Positions 8,529 through 18,133 are shown, counted from the stretch's first letter. The stretch: DNA of 64,000 nucleotides from Acidaminococcus fermentans DSM 20731 (GCF_000025305.1 NC_013740.1:186001-250000), one strand, 5' to 3'. Notes: generated by a model not told the origin, from the letters alone. Translations and numbers: made by a program.

Positions 8529-11500
8529 TTAAATCATAATCTCCCGTTTTGCCAGGTTCTCGTCGAAGAAATTTTCCTTCTTCTTGGGTTTGGCAGCCGG
8601 GACCGGTGCGGCGCTGGTGCGGATGTTTTCCACGAACAGCAGCAACCGGTTGGTCACGTTCACGTCGCTGACCCCGCTGTCGAAGTCCAGGCTCAGCAGG
8701 TTCATGTGAGGATACAGGGATTTGATCTTCTTTTCGATTCCTTTGGAAATGATGTGGTTGGCAATGCAGCCGAAAGGCTGGAGGCTGATCACATTTTCGA
8801 TGCCGTGCTTGGCGAAATTCACCACTTCCGCCGGCAGCAGCCAGCCTTCCCCAAACTGGGCGGCCATGTTGATGATGCTCTTGCCGTCATTGGCCAGGTC
8901 GAAGATGTCCTCGATGGGGGTGAAATACTGGAATTCTTCCCCGATTTCGTTGAATTTCTTCACCTGTTTGCTGACCCACATGTACAGGGCATCCACGATC
9001 AGGTTGGGCATATGGTGCCGTTCCAGGCCGAATTTCCGGTTGGTGATCCGGTTCACAAAAGCCTGCATGAAGAAAGGCGTCAGCAGAGGGGGCATCACTT
9101 CGATGGAGTGATCCATCAGCCAGCCGGTGATGTTCTTGTGGGCGAAGGCGTTGAACTTCAGGTAGATTTCCCCCACGATCCCCACCTGGGGCAGATGCAC
9201 GTCCGGCTTGGCCAGGGCATTGAATTCCGCCGCTGCTTCCTTCAGCAGTTTCTGGAGACCGCCGGGGCTGTTGGCTTCGATTTCCTTCTTGGCCAGTTCC
9301 AGGTATTTCTCCTTCAGTTCCGCCGCTTTGCCCTTGACGGTTTCCCGGACTACGGAGGCGTTGAAGAACTTGGCCAGGCAGTCGGAGAACAGCACGGTGG
9401 AAACGGTGATCCGGGCAATCTTCAGCCAGTTCAGCTCGAAGCCCGGCTGGTCGTTCTGGATGTTCTTGCTGGTGGCCAGGGACAGCACCGGCGTGTTTTT
9501 GAACCCGGCAGAGATCAGCGCATGCTTGATCAGCCCGAAATAGTTGGAGGCACGGCACTGGCCCCCGGTCTGGGTAATGGCCACGGCCGTATGGGAGGGA
9601 TCGTATTTTCCAGACTGGAGGGCCCGGATAAAGTCCCCTACCACCAGGGTGGCCGGATAGCACACTTCGTTGTTGGCGAATTTCAGCCCCAGGTCCGCAC
9701 TCTGGACCGTGCTTTCCGGCAGGGTTTCCACATGATAGCCCAGGTTTTTCAGGACGGAGGGAATCAGCGGGGAAATGAAAGGCGTGAAGAAAGGCGCCAG
9801 GATGGTGTAATCCTTCATGCTCTTTTCAAAACGGGGCGGCTGTTCAAAGGGAGTGGCGGCGAATTTGGCATCCCGGTTGTACCGGATGCTTTCCACCACA
9901 GACCGTACCCGCAGCTTCAGGGAACCGATGTTGGACACATCGTCGATTTTCAGCAGGGTCAGGGCCTTCCCGTGGCGCTGGAGGATGCCCCGGACCTCGT
10001 CCTGGAGGAAGGCATCCGGGCCGCAGCCGAAGGAGGTCATTTCCATGAAGTGGACGCTGTTGTCCTGGCGGGCCACCCAGTCGGCGGCCTTGGAGATCCG
10101 GTTGATGTAGGCCCACTGACGGACCAGATAGGAATCGTCGATGGTAATGGAGCTGTCGTCCCGGACCAGGTCCTCGTTGATCACATTGATGCCCATGGCC
10201 GCAATGGATTCGCTGAGTTTGTGCTGGATCAGGGGATCCGTATGGTAGGGCCGGCCGGCCAGCAGGATGGTCAGCTGTTTGTTGGCCCGGCTCTTTTGGA
10301 GGATTTCCTCATTTTTGGCCTTGATGGCCCTGCCGTATTCCTCCTGGGCTTTCAGGGCCGCCTTCAGGGCCTTGTCGGCGGTGAAACGGTCGAATCCGAT
10401 ATAGCTCAGGTATTTCCGGATCTGTTTCTTCAGCAGGGATTCGTCCTGGAAGTTGATGGGCGGGGAATCGATGGGGATCTCCGTGTCCACCACGCTCTTG
10501 ATTACGTCGGAATAGCCGGAGACCACCGGGCAGTTGTAGCTGTTCAGCTGCCGCTTGTCATCCTGCCATTCGTAGATTACATAGGGCATGAAGATCCGGT
10601 TCACCCGTTTCCGGATCAGGTTGTTGATGTGACCGTGGACCAGCTTGGCCGGGAAGCAGATGTTGTCGCTCATTACATCGTGGATCCCGCCTTCGTAGTT
10701 CTTGAAGGTGGAGGGATCGGACAGCTGGACCTTCAGGCCGCAGGTGGTGAACAGGGCGTGCCAGAAAGGATAGTCCTCGTAGATGTTCAGGCACCGGGGA
10801 ATCCCGATGATCCGCTGGGCATCCTCTTTCACCGGACGGTCGAAGAGCAGCTTGTATTTGTAGTCGTAGATGTTTTCCCCGGGCTTGTGTTCTTCCCCGT
10901 TGTTGGTGAAGAATTTTTCACATTTGTTTCCGGAATAGTAGACGCTGCCGTTGCTGAAGTTGTATTTCTTGATCAGGCAGTTGTTTTCGCAGCCGTGGCA
11001 CTGGAGCTGGCTGTCGGTATAATTGGCCACGTGGATCATGTCGTCCAGGGTGGATTCCCCTTCCGCCCGGCTCCGGGCAAACAGGGCGCAGCCGTAGGCC
11101 CCCATGATTTCCGGGATATTGCTCCGGTGGACGGTGGTGCCGGTCAGAAGTTCAAAGGCCCGGACTACCGCGTCGTTTTTCATGGTGCCCCCCTGGAGGA
11201 CGATATCGTTCCCCAGGTCATGGGTATTCTGGAGTTTCAGCACCTTGTACAGGCAGTTCTTGATGACGGAATAGGCCAGACCGGCGGAAATGTCCCCGAT
11301 GGTGACCCCTTCCCGGAGGCTCTGTTTCACCTTGGAGTTCATGAACACCGTGCACCGGGTGCCCAGGTCACAGGGTTCCTTGGCTTCGCAGGCCAGTTTG
11401 GCGAAATCGCTGACGGAATAATTCAGTCCCTTGGCAAAGGTTTCCAGGAAAGTGCCGCAGCCGGAGGAACAGGATTCGTTCAGTTCCATCCGGTTCAGGA

Positions 11501-12815
11501 CCCCGTGGTCTACGAAAATGGCCTTCATGTCCTGCCCACCGATGTCCAGGATAAAGGACACATCCTGGTGGATCTTCCGGGCTGCCAGATAGTGGGCGAT
11601 GGTTTCGATGATACCGGTCTTCAGGTCGAAGGCGGCTTTGATCAGGTCTTCCCCGTAACCGGTGGAGCAGCTGCCCAGGATCCGGGGATTGGCGCCCACC
11701 TTCAGGCATTCCGCATAAAAAGCCTCGAAGGCTTCCTGGACGGCGCCGATGGGATTCCCGCTGTTGGGCCCGTAATGGGTAAAGAGGATCCGGTCCTGGT
11801 CATCGGTGACCACCAGCTTGGTGGTGGTGGAACCGGAGTCGATGCCCACATAGATCCCGTCCGTTTCCGCCGTAAGGGGCGTCAGCTGGATGGCATCCGC
11901 TTCCTTGGCCTTTTTCCAGGCGGCATAGTCTTCCGGAGACTGGAAAATGGGGGGCAGGATATCGTCAGAACGGACAGCCACTTTGGGGGCGCTTTCCAGT
12001 TTTTCCACCAGCTTGTCAAAGGTGATGACCGGAGCATCCGCCGCACTGAGAGCGGTTCCGTAGGCCGGAATCAGATTGGCGTTTTCCGGCACCACGAAAT
12101 TCACATAGGGAATCTGGAGGCAGTCCATCAGGGCTTTCCGCAGGGCGGGCATAAAGGTCAGAGGTCCGCCGCAGAGCAGGATCCTGGGTTCGATGGTGCA
12201 GCCGTGGCTCAGGGTGGAAATCACCTGGACCGCCACGGCGTGGAAAATGGAAATGGCAATGTCTTCCCGGCTCACGTTCTTGGCCAGCAGGTTCTGGATA
12301 TCCGTTTTGGCAAAGACCCCGCAGCGGGAGGCGATGTAATGGACATGCTGGGCCTTTTCCGCCAGCCCGTTCAGCTGTTCGATGGGAATCCCCAGGAGCA
12401 CGGCCATCTGGTCCAGGAAGGCTCCGGTGCCCCCGGCACAGTTGCCGTTCATCCGCAGGTCACAGCTGCCGTCTTTTTTGATATACACGATTTTGGCGTC
12501 TTCCCCGCCAATGTCGATCAGGGTGGCTACGTCTGGATATTTGGCTTTGACGAATTTGGTAGCGGCGATTACTTCCTGTTCAAAGGGAATCTGGAACTTT
12601 TCCGCCACCCCCATGCCCACGGAACCGGTGATCTTCAGCTTCAGGCTGGCACCGCCGATCTGGGAACGCAAAGTCTTCAGCTCTTCCCGCAGGACCCCGG
12701 CCACGTTGGCCTGGTGCCGCTTGTAGCGGGAAAACACCACATGGGAATGATTGTCCAGCACGACGATCTTGCACGTGGTGGACCCGATGTCTAAACCTAC
12801 ACGATACGTACTCAT
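8529..12815 (-). CDS. Large BadF/BadG-type ATPase fused to HgdB-like domains (acyl-CoA dehydratase activator family)
   Basis: A 1428-residue fusion of two ASKHA-type activator ATPases and dehydratase-like domains. The first ATPase domain (residues 1-260) has VGLDIGSTTCK at the N-terminus, NGNCAGGTGAFLD near 126 and SRCGVFAKTD near 164. The second (about 320-600) has VGIDSGSTTTK, SCSSGCGTFLE near 453 and GTRCTVFMNSK near 488. The paired cysteines match the [4Fe-4S]-bridging cysteines of 2-hydroxyglutaryl-CoA dehydratase activator HgdC. A DUF2229-like region (about 670-850) and an HgdB-like C-terminal half follow. The start ATG at 12815 is chosen because GAGGTG lies 4-5 bases upstream and the conserved domain begins at once; longer upstream frames are spurious. 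The family is common in anaerobes but its substrate is unknown. It probably performs ATP-driven low-potential electron transfer. Confidence 0.85.
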   Translation of the reverse strand: MSTYRVGLDIGSTTCKIVVLDNHSHVVFSRYKRHQANVAGVLREELKTLRSQIGGASLKLKITGSVGMGVAEKFQIPFEQEVIAATKFVKAKYPDVATLIDIGGEDAKIVYIKKDGSCDLRMNGNCAGGTGAFLDQMAVLLGIPIEQLNGLAEKAQHVHYIASRCGVFAKTDIQNLLAKNVSREDIAISIFHAVAVQVISTLSHGCTIEPRILLCGGPLTFMPALRKALMDCLQIPYVNFVVPENANLIPAYGTALSAADAPVITFDKLVEKLESAPKVAVRSDDILPPIFQSPEDYAAWKKAKEADAIQLTPLTAETDGIYVGIDSGSTTTKLVVTDDQDRILFTHYGPNSGNPIGAVQEAFEAFYAECLKVGANPRILGSCSTGYGEDLIKAAFDLKTGIIETIAHYLAARKIHQDVSFILDIGGQDMKAIFVDHGVLNRMELNESCSSGCGTFLETFAKGLNYSVSDFAKLACEAKEPCDLGTRCTVFMNSKVKQSLREGVTIGDISAGLAYSVIKNCLYKVLKLQNTHDLGNDIVLQGGTMKNDAVVRAFELLTGTTVHRSNIPEIMGAYGCALFARSRAEGESTLDDMIHVANYTDSQLQCHGCENNCLIKKYNFSNGSVYYSGNKCEKFFTNNGEEHKPGENIYDYKYKLLFDRPVKEDAQRIIGIPRCLNIYEDYPFWHALFTTCGLKVQLSDPSTFKNYEGGIHDVMSDNICFPAKLVHGHINNLIRKRVNRIFMPYVIYEWQDDKRQLNSYNCPVVSGYSDVIKSVVDTEIPIDSPPINFQDESLLKKQIRKYLSYIGFDRFTADKALKAALKAQEEYGRAIKAKNEEILQKSRANKQLTILLAGRPYHTDPLIQHKLSESIAAMGINVINEDLVRDDSSITIDDSYLVRQWAYINRISKAADWVARQDNSVHFMEMTSFGCGPDAFLQDEVRGILQRHGKALTLLKIDDVSNIGSLKLRVRSVVESIRYNRDAKFAATPFEQPPRFEKSMKDYTILAPFFTPFISPLIPSVLKNLGYHVETLPESTVQSADLGLKFANNEVCYPATLVVGDFIRALQSGKYDPSHTAVAITQTGGQCRASNYFGLIKHALISAGFKNTPVLSLATSKNIQNDQPGFELNWLKIARITVSTVLFSDCLAKFFNASVVRETVKGKAAELKEKYLELAKKEIEANSPGGLQKLLKEAAAEFNALAKPDVHLPQVGIVGEIYLKFNAFAHKNITGWLMDHSIEVMPPLLTPFFMQAFVNRITNRKFGLERHHMPNLIVDALYMWVSKQVKKFNEIGEEFQYFTPIEDIFDLANDGKSIINMAAQFGEGWLLPAEVVNFAKHGIENVISLQPFGCIANHIISKGIEKKIKSLYPHMNLLSLDFDSGVSDVNVTNRLLLFVENIRTSAAPVPAAKPKKKENFFDENLAKREIMI

Positions 12816-12842
12816 AATGCACCTCATCTTAAAGTGTATACT

Positions 12843-12848
12843 ATTATA
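12843..12848 (-). promoter_or_regulatory. -10 element (TATAAT) for the large ATPase gene
   Basis: A perfect TATAAT on the minus strand 28 bases before the start codon. The -35 region (CTGGAG at the right distance) is weak. Confidence 0.5.
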
Positions 12849-12925
12849 GCACAATCCCCCCAGAACTCCAGTAGTTAATCCAACATAGTATAGGGTCAGC
12901 AGGTTCCCGGTGAAAATTTCATTGC

Positions 12926-12953
12926 AGTGAAGAGGGCAGAGTGAAGAGTGCAG
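12926..12953. repeat. Heptamer tandem array (AGTGAAG-type x4)
   Basis: Units AGTGAAG, AGGGCAG, AGTGAAG, AGTGCAG in exact 7-base register. It occupies the 400-base gap between the divergent ATPase and flippase genes. The same gap also holds a CCCCCT-GGCA-AGGGGG hairpin (13007-13022) and the palindrome GCCCTG-C-CAGGGC (13051-13063), probably another dispersed repeat, and an AT-rich promoter-like stretch at 13112-13142. No gene is seen in the gap. Confidence 0.75.
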
Positions 12954-13231
12954 CGGGGACGGCGGAACCGGAAGAACCATTGCAATGCCGCCTGCAGGGC
13001 TGTGCTCCCCCTGGCAAGGGGGAAAGGACCCGTATCCGCGTGTAGAGGGTGCCCTGCCAGGGCAATCGGGAGAAGATTCGAAAGATATTTTCGCCCGCCC
13101 CTTGCCCACAAGCCGATAAAATATGATAAAATAATACAATTACAGTAAATGGATGGGACCGGCCGGGGCCATGCCGCAGGGCAGACCCCGTTTTCGGCCT
13201 GATAATCATTGCAGGATAAAGGATGGGTGGC

Positions 13232-14845
13232 ATGGAGCAGCAAGGACAGACTCCCGGAAACAGCAAAACGAAAAAATTCCTGAAAGGGACGCTGATACTG
13301 ACCATTTCCAGTATTGTGGTCAAAGTCATCGGAGCCCTGAACTGGGTGATCCTCTCCCGGGTTATGGGGGGCGAAGGCATCGGCCTGTATCAGATGGGAT
13401 TCCCCATCTATCTCATGGCCATCACCGTTTCTTCTGCCGGGATCCCGGTGGCCATTTCCATCATTACAGCGGAAAAAGTGGCCAAAGAGGATTATACCGG
13501 CGCCCAGCGGGTGTTCCGGGTATCCCTGCGGATGCTGTTCTGCACCGGGCTGTTCTTTTCCCTGTGCCTTTTGGGCATGGCCCACTGGCTGGTGACGTCC
13601 GGGATCATCCCGGATCCCCGGGCCTATTATTCCATCATCGCCCTGGCGCCGGCGGTGTTCTTCGTCACCTTCCTGTCCAGTTTCCGGGGATACTTCCAGG
13701 GCTGGCAGATCATGACTCCTACCGCCTGTTCGGAAATCACGGAACAGCTGGTCCGGGTGGTCACCATGATCGCTTTCTCCTATCTGCTGATGCCCTACGG
13801 CCTGACCTATGCGGCGGCCGGGGCCAGCATGGGGGCCGGGGCCGGTGCTCTGTGCGGTCTGCTGCTCCTCCAGGTGTTCTATTTCCGGCTGAAGCACAAG
13901 TTCTTCCCCAAAGGGGAACAGAAAGTACCGGAAAGAGAACAGGAACCGGCCGGAAAGATCATCAAACGGCTGATCGCCCTGGCCCTGCCGGTTTCCATGT
14001 CCAGCCTGATGCTGCCCATTGTGTCCAACCTGGATATGATGATCGTACCCCGGCGGCTGATGGTGGGGGGCTGGTCCATGTCCGAAGCCACCACCCTGTT
14101 CGGATATCTGACCGGCATGGCGGTGCCTCTTATCAACATGTCCACCATCCTGACGGCGGCGCTCTCCATCAGCCTGGTGCCGGCCATCAGTGAATCCCGG
14201 GTGCTGGAAGATACGGAAGGGATCCGGGAAAAAGTGGCCACGGCCTTTTCCGTGGCGGCGGTGATCACCATTCCCTGCAGCATCGGACTCCATGTGCTGG
14301 GCGGCCGGGTGGCGGCCCTGATCTACAATGCCCCCAAAGCCGGGCCTTCCATCGAGACCATGAGCTGGGCCATTTTTCTCCTGGGGCTCCATCAGGTGAG
14401 TACCGGGATCCTCCAGGGGCTGGGGAAGACCAAGATCCCCGTATTTAATATGATCCTTGCGGCGGCCTCCAAAGTGCTGCTGAACTGGAACCTGACCCCC
14501 ACCCTGGGCATAGTGGGGTCCTCCTGGGCTACGGTGGCGGATATCGGGATCGCCGCCGTCCTGAACCTTTTCTTCATTAAAAAATACACCGGCTTCTCCC
14601 TGGAACTGAAGCAGCTGGGGAAAACCGCTCTGGCCGCTGTGGCCATGGGGGCGGCGGTGAAGGGCTTCCTGGCCCTGGTGCCGGGGTGGGGTGCCTGGAG
14701 TATCCTGGGCGGCATGGCCGTGGCCGTGCCCGTCTACGGCATCCTGTTGCTGGGACTGAAAACCATGCCCGAAGAAGAACTGTACCAGATTCCCTTCCTG
14801 GGAAGGAGAATGGTGGTATTGGGGAAGAAATTGAAGCTGTTGTAA
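13232..14845 (+). CDS. MOP-superfamily flippase (SpoVB/MurJ-like polysaccharide transporter)
   Basis: A polytopic membrane protein of about 537 residues with 12-14 predicted helices, of the MATE/MOP exporter superfamily. Members flip lipid-linked saccharides, including lipid II, across the inner membrane. The conserved N-terminal pattern (FLKGTLILTISSIVVKVIGALNWVILSR then GGEGIGLYQMGFPIYL) matches the SpoVB/YtgP branch. The start at 13232 is preferred over 13223 because the AAAGG site then sits 9 bases upstream. The gene is monocistronic and ends in a strong terminator. Peptidoglycan precursor export is the most likely role by family; substrate identity is inference. Confidence 0.85.
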   Translation: MEQQGQTPGNSKTKKFLKGTLILTISSIVVKVIGALNWVILSRVMGGEGIGLYQMGFPIYLMAITVSSAGIPVAISIITAEKVAKEDYTGAQRVFRVSLRMLFCTGLFFSLCLLGMAHWLVTSGIIPDPRAYYSIIALAPAVFFVTFLSSFRGYFQGWQIMTPTACSEITEQLVRVVTMIAFSYLLMPYGLTYAAAGASMGAGAGALCGLLLLQVFYFRLKHKFFPKGEQKVPEREQEPAGKIIKRLIALALPVSMSSLMLPIVSNLDMMIVPRRLMVGGWSMSEATTLFGYLTGMAVPLINMSTILTAALSISLVPAISESRVLEDTEGIREKVATAFSVAAVITIPCSIGLHVLGGRVAALIYNAPKAGPSIETMSWAIFLLGLHQVSTGILQGLGKTKIPVFNMILAAASKVLLNWNLTPTLGIVGSSWATVADIGIAAVLNLFFIKKYTGFSLELKQLGKTALAAVAMGAAVKGFLALVPGWGAWSILGGMAVAVPVYGILLLGLKTMPEEELYQIPFLGRRMVVLGKKLKLL

Positions 14846-14889
14846 AAAAGTTCTGCCTGTGCTTTATTTTGCACAGGCAGAACTTTTTT
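14844..14889. terminator. Bidirectional terminator between the flippase and RidA genes
   Basis: Stem AAAAAAGTTCTGCCTGTGC / GCACAGGCAGAACTTTTTT with an 8-base loop and T runs on both strands. It serves the two converging genes. Confidence 0.9.
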
Positions 14890-15314
14890 CATTCTTTTTC
14901 TTTCACCACAGCCAGCAGGCTGATCTCCACCGGAGCATTGCCCGGGAGTCCGGCCATGCCCAGGGCACAGCGGGCACACCTCCCGGCGTCTCTCAATTCT
15001 TCCAGCAGATATTCCGAAGCAAAATCCGCCAGTCTGGGGTGAGCGGTAAAATCCGCAGCTCCGTTCACGTACACATCCATCCGCAGAATCCTTGCCAGGA
15101 CTTCTCCCGGCCGGAGCTGGTTCCGGGCGGCTGTCAGCGCATTGGCCGCCGCCTGGACCACCGCTTCCCGATAGATTTCCAGGGAAACTGTCGCCTGGAC
15201 CTTTCCCTGCATGATCAACACGCCTTCTTTCCGGGGGGTCATGCCGGCCGTGGCAATCAGTCTGCCGCTGCGGGCTGCCGGTACATATTTTCCCTGAGGA
15301 ATGGGATCTTTCAT
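14889..15314 (-). CDS. RidA/YjgF-family enamine deaminase
   Basis: A 141-residue RidA-family protein. RidA proteins hydrolyse reactive enamine/imine intermediates released by PLP enzymes, protecting the cell from 2-aminoacrylate-type damage. Family signatures are IATAGMTPR near the N-terminus, a mid-protein VYVNGAADFTAHPRLADFASEYL, and the C-terminal ARCALGMAGLPGNAPVEI with the arginine that usually binds the substrate carboxylate. It is the last gene of an operon whose other two members are PLP enzymes, which fits the protective role well. It belongs to the divergent RidA2-like group rather than the archetypal 125-130 residue RidA. Confidence 0.85.
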   Translation of the reverse strand: MKDPIPQGKYVPAARSGRLIATAGMTPRKEGVLIMQGKVQATVSLEIYREAVVQAAANALTAARNQLRPGEVLARILRMDVYVNGAADFTAHPRLADFASEYLLEELRDAGRCARCALGMAGLPGNAPVEISLLAVVKEKE

Positions 15315-15329
15315 CAGGACGCTCCTTTC

Positions 15330-16616
15330 TCAGCGGGCCTGGGCTTTGGCAATGTCCCAGGTAATTTCCAGGAAATGGTCGATGTCGCTGAAATCGTGGC
15401 AATGGAGCGGGGAAACCCGCAGCAGGCCGGTGCGGCCCAGAGATTCCACGATCCGTTTGGAATATTCACTGGTGTTGATCCGTTCAAAGACCAGCACCCC
15501 CCGTTTGTCATATTCTTCCCGGAGAGCAGTGTAATCCATGCCTTTCAGCCCCATGGCCACCACCAGGTCACGGCTGTCATCCACCGGTCCGTCGAAATAC
15601 AGCTCCACGCCCGGGATATGGCGCAGGCCCGGCAGGGCTTCGGTGCCTTCCAGCATTCGTTCCAGCAGGCTGTTTTCATGGGCGTGGCAGTACTGGAAGC
15701 CTACTATATACTGGGTCCGACGGTCCTGGATGTCCGTATAATGACGGCCAATCCAGCAGATGTAGTCCACCATGGCACTCATGGCCGCAAAGTTGGCGTG
15801 AGGGTAGGTCCCCAGTTCCCATTCCTTTTCCGGCTTGGCCAGCAGTTTGTCATGGGGCAGGGCAGCCACCCGGTCAGAGACATATCCATAGCCGCAGCCC
15901 CGGATCCCCATGGCTTTGTAGGGGGCAATCACCAGTCCGTCCAATTGCAGGTCATGGGCGTACAGGGCTGCATGGGGGGCATGCTGCACCGCATCAGAGA
16001 TGATGAACAGGTCCGGCTTGATCTGCCGTGCTTTTTCCACGATTTCCTTCATGGGGAACACTTTTCCGGAGATGTTGGAGGCACTCATGACACTGAGCAG
16101 GCAGGTGTCCTTGTTCACCAGCTTCAGGATTTCGTCCACATCCACTCCGCCGTTTTCCGGATTGGCTTTGGCTACCCGGAATTCTTTCCCGGTCTTTTCT
16201 GCATACATCCGGGCGGCATCATAGGCGGAAGGATGCTCGATGGCCGTGGTGACCACATTGGTACCTGGCACATTTTCCACAATGGCCCGGGTGATGCTGA
16301 AGGTGACCTTGGAAGGAGTCAGTTCCGTAACCAGGGCTCCTTCCCCCGGAGCGGCGCCGAAAAGCACTTCCATCAGATCCCGGATCCCCTTGTCCTTTAT
16401 TTCATGGAGCTTCAGGGAAACATCATGGTACCGCAGGGGACAGTCGGGAATCTGTTCATAACGGGCCTTGGCCTCCACACAGGCCTTGAGACGGAGGGAG
16501 CCTCCGGAGTTTTCGAAGAACAGCCGCTTCCGGCCCAAGGGATTTTCATCCATATAATAGAATCTGCTTTTGATTTCCTTCTGCAGTTCCGGATCAAACG
16601 TAAAATTTTTATGCAT
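15330..16616 (-). CDS. Class V-fold PLP-dependent enzyme (cysteine-desulfurase-like)
   Basis: A 428-residue fold-type I PLP enzyme of the aminotransferase class V superfamily. The N-terminal FENSGGSLRLK and the central TAIEHPSAYDAARM follow the SufS/kynureninase pattern. SDAVQHAPHA supplies the PLP-ring aspartate, and DGLVIAPYKAMGIRG holds the probable Schiff-base lysine. The active-site cysteine loop of a true cysteine desulfurase is not evident, so sulfur mobilisation should not be assumed. AGGAGGC lies 7 bases before the chosen ATG, and a longer upstream frame lacks a site. It sits between a class I aminotransferase and RidA in one operon. The substrate is unknown; an amino-acid lyase or aminotransferase is likely. 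Confidence 0.8.
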   Translation of the reverse strand: MHKNFTFDPELQKEIKSRFYYMDENPLGRKRLFFENSGGSLRLKACVEAKARYEQIPDCPLRYHDVSLKLHEIKDKGIRDLMEVLFGAAPGEGALVTELTPSKVTFSITRAIVENVPGTNVVTTAIEHPSAYDAARMYAEKTGKEFRVAKANPENGGVDVDEILKLVNKDTCLLSVMSASNISGKVFPMKEIVEKARQIKPDLFIISDAVQHAPHAALYAHDLQLDGLVIAPYKAMGIRGCGYGYVSDRVAALPHDKLLAKPEKEWELGTYPHANFAAMSAMVDYICWIGRHYTDIQDRRTQYIVGFQYCHAHENSLLERMLEGTEALPGLRHIPGVELYFDGPVDDSRDLVVAMGLKGMDYTALREEYDKRGVLVFERINTSEYSKRIVESLGRTGLLRVSPLHCHDFSDIDHFLEITWDIAKAQAR

Positions 16617-16643
16617 GGGAATGCCTCCTGTTCCAACCAAAAA

Positions 16644-17858
16644 TCATTTGCTTCTGTACCGTTCCATGACCTGCAGCACCCGGTCAATGGCGCTGTGGGT
16701 GTTTTTTGGATCCTGGGAAAAATTCACCCGGAAACTGTGGGTGAACTGAGGCCCGAATTCCGTACCTGGAGTAATGATCACTCCGGTGAGCCTGCGGACG
16801 ATTTTGGCAAAATCGCTGATGCTTACGTCCATGGGAGGTAGGGTGGGGAAAATATAGCTTCCACCTTCTGTTTTCCGTACGCTGCATCCTTCATGGCTCC
16901 GGACCAGAGCAATCAGATCATCCCGGATGGCCTGATGGGCAGCAATCCGGTCCTTCAGCCATCCTTCCGGCTCACTGAACCAGCGCTTGAACACATATTG
17001 GCTGTATCCCGGTGCCCGCAGGGTGACGATGGCCTGGAGCTTTTCCATCCGGTCGATGATCCAGCTGGTCCCGAAGGCAGTTCCCAGCCGGAACCCACTG
17101 AGAGATTCAGTTTTGGAGGGCCCCATGATGGTCAGCATGTTCTCCGGCCGTTCCGGCAGAGCCCGCAGATGGGTATAGGGATGGTTGTCGAAAATCTGCC
17201 GGGAATACAGCTGATCCACCAGGAGGATCACGTTGTATTTTTTTGCCAGACGGGCGATTTCCCGGGTTTCTTCTTCGGAGAAGATAACCCCGGTGGGATT
17301 GTTGGGGTTGGAATACAGGAACAGTTTGACACCCTGTTTAAAGGATTCTTCCAACGCTGCCAGATTGACCCCGGCATTTTTGTCCTGGCTCAGATAATCC
17401 AGCTTGACGGGAACCAGTTCTCCTTCAAAAAATTCCACCAGTTTCCGGTTGTCGAAGTAATCCGGTTCCACGATGGCAACCTTGTCTCCCCGTCCCACCA
17501 GACAGCCCAGTGCCAGGAACAGGGCTCCCTGGGTCCCGGGGGTCAGGATCAGTTCTTTTTCCGGATCGATGGGGGCTCCGGTAAAGGCCGCCAGTTTGGC
17601 CGCCACTTCCTTCCGGATGTCATCTCCACCCCGGTATTCCGTATAGGCCACACAGCTGCCTTTTTTGTATCCCTCGATGAAGGTTTCCAGGCTTCCTGGA
17701 ATGGGCTGGTGGGCATCCACATCTCCATGGGAGAAATTCACTGCAGGTCCCGGCAGCGGTTCTCCCCGAAGCTCCAGTTCCGTATGGCTCTGCCGGTCTT
17801 CCTGTCCCGGTGCATTGTCGATTCCCAGACGCTGGAATTTTGCTGTCATCAGATCCAT
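16644..17858 (-). CDS. Class I/II pyridoxal-phosphate aminotransferase
   Basis: A 404-residue fold-type I aminotransferase. Motifs in order are the nucleotide-like TPGTQGALFLALGCLVG, the cofactor-contact NPNNPTGVIFSEEE, LLVDQLYSRQIF, and the PLP lysine in GPSKTESLSGFRLG. The C-terminal small domain contains GTEFGPQF and FRVNFSQDP with the substrate-carboxylate arginine. AAAGGAG lies 8 bases upstream of the ATG. It is the first structural gene of the minus-strand operon, preceded by about 270 bases of leader that may encode a 57-residue peptide, and is divergent from a LysR regulator. The amino donor cannot be read from sequence. Confidence 0.87.
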   Translation of the reverse strand: MDLMTAKFQRLGIDNAPGQEDRQSHTELELRGEPLPGPAVNFSHGDVDAHQPIPGSLETFIEGYKKGSCVAYTEYRGGDDIRKEVAAKLAAFTGAPIDPEKELILTPGTQGALFLALGCLVGRGDKVAIVEPDYFDNRKLVEFFEGELVPVKLDYLSQDKNAGVNLAALEESFKQGVKLFLYSNPNNPTGVIFSEEETREIARLAKKYNVILLVDQLYSRQIFDNHPYTHLRALPERPENMLTIMGPSKTESLSGFRLGTAFGTSWIIDRMEKLQAIVTLRAPGYSQYVFKRWFSEPEGWLKDRIAAHQAIRDDLIALVRSHEGCSVRKTEGGSYIFPTLPPMDVSISDFAKIVRRLTGVIITPGTEFGPQFTHSFRVNFSQDPKNTHSAIDRVLQVMERYRSK

Positions 17859-17905
17859 GGTATAGTCTCCTTTTTTATTGATGATTCTGTCAATGGAGGG
17901 TTGTT

Positions 17906-18079
17906 TTACCTTCCCGGCAGAACGGCGGTTCTGGTTTGAAAGCAGCTGATGGGAGTTGTTCCTTTCTTCATCGGAGCAGGGCCGCATACCCGTTTTCTGC
18001 TCAGCCGGGTCCGGATGAATTCGTCTTTTTCCAAACCAGCCAGCCATTTATCCATAAAGCTCTTTCTCATGGCACTCAT
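17906..18079 (-). CDS. Possible 57-residue leader ORF
   Basis: An ATG-initiated frame in the leader of the aminotransferase operon, encoding a basic peptide that starts MSAMRKSFMDKWLAGLEKDE and ends VLPGR. It begins about 48 bases after the proposed transcription start and ends 47 bases before the aminotransferase ATG. Its ribosome site (AAGAAAGG directly against the ATG) is poor, with an internal ATG at 18070 as an alternative. There is no run of a single regulatory amino acid as in classical attenuation. It could be a small protein, a decayed gene start or chance. I do not recognise it. Confidence 0.3.
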   Translation of the reverse strand: MSAMRKSFMDKWLAGLEKDEFIRTRLSRKRVCGPAPMKKGTTPISCFQTRTAVLPGR

Positions 18080-18133
18080 CCTTTCTTTTCATCGTTCCCT
18101 CTGTTTTCCAGGAATGTTTTTCTTGATAGCTTT

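Noticed and set aside
8487..12794. 1435-codon plus-strand frame
   Set aside because: Antisense shadow of the BadF/HgdC-type gene, explained by the same avoidance of TTA, CTA and TCA codons; it has no domain or ribosome site.
12816..13139. 108-residue N-terminal extension of the large ATPase
   Set aside because: It is translated repeat sequence and promoter; the family begins at the ATG at 12815 with its own ribosome site.
15330..16616. Assignment as SufS/IscS cysteine desulfurase
   Set aside because: No clear catalytic-cysteine loop and no suf or isc genes nearby; kept as class V-fold enzyme of unknown substrate.
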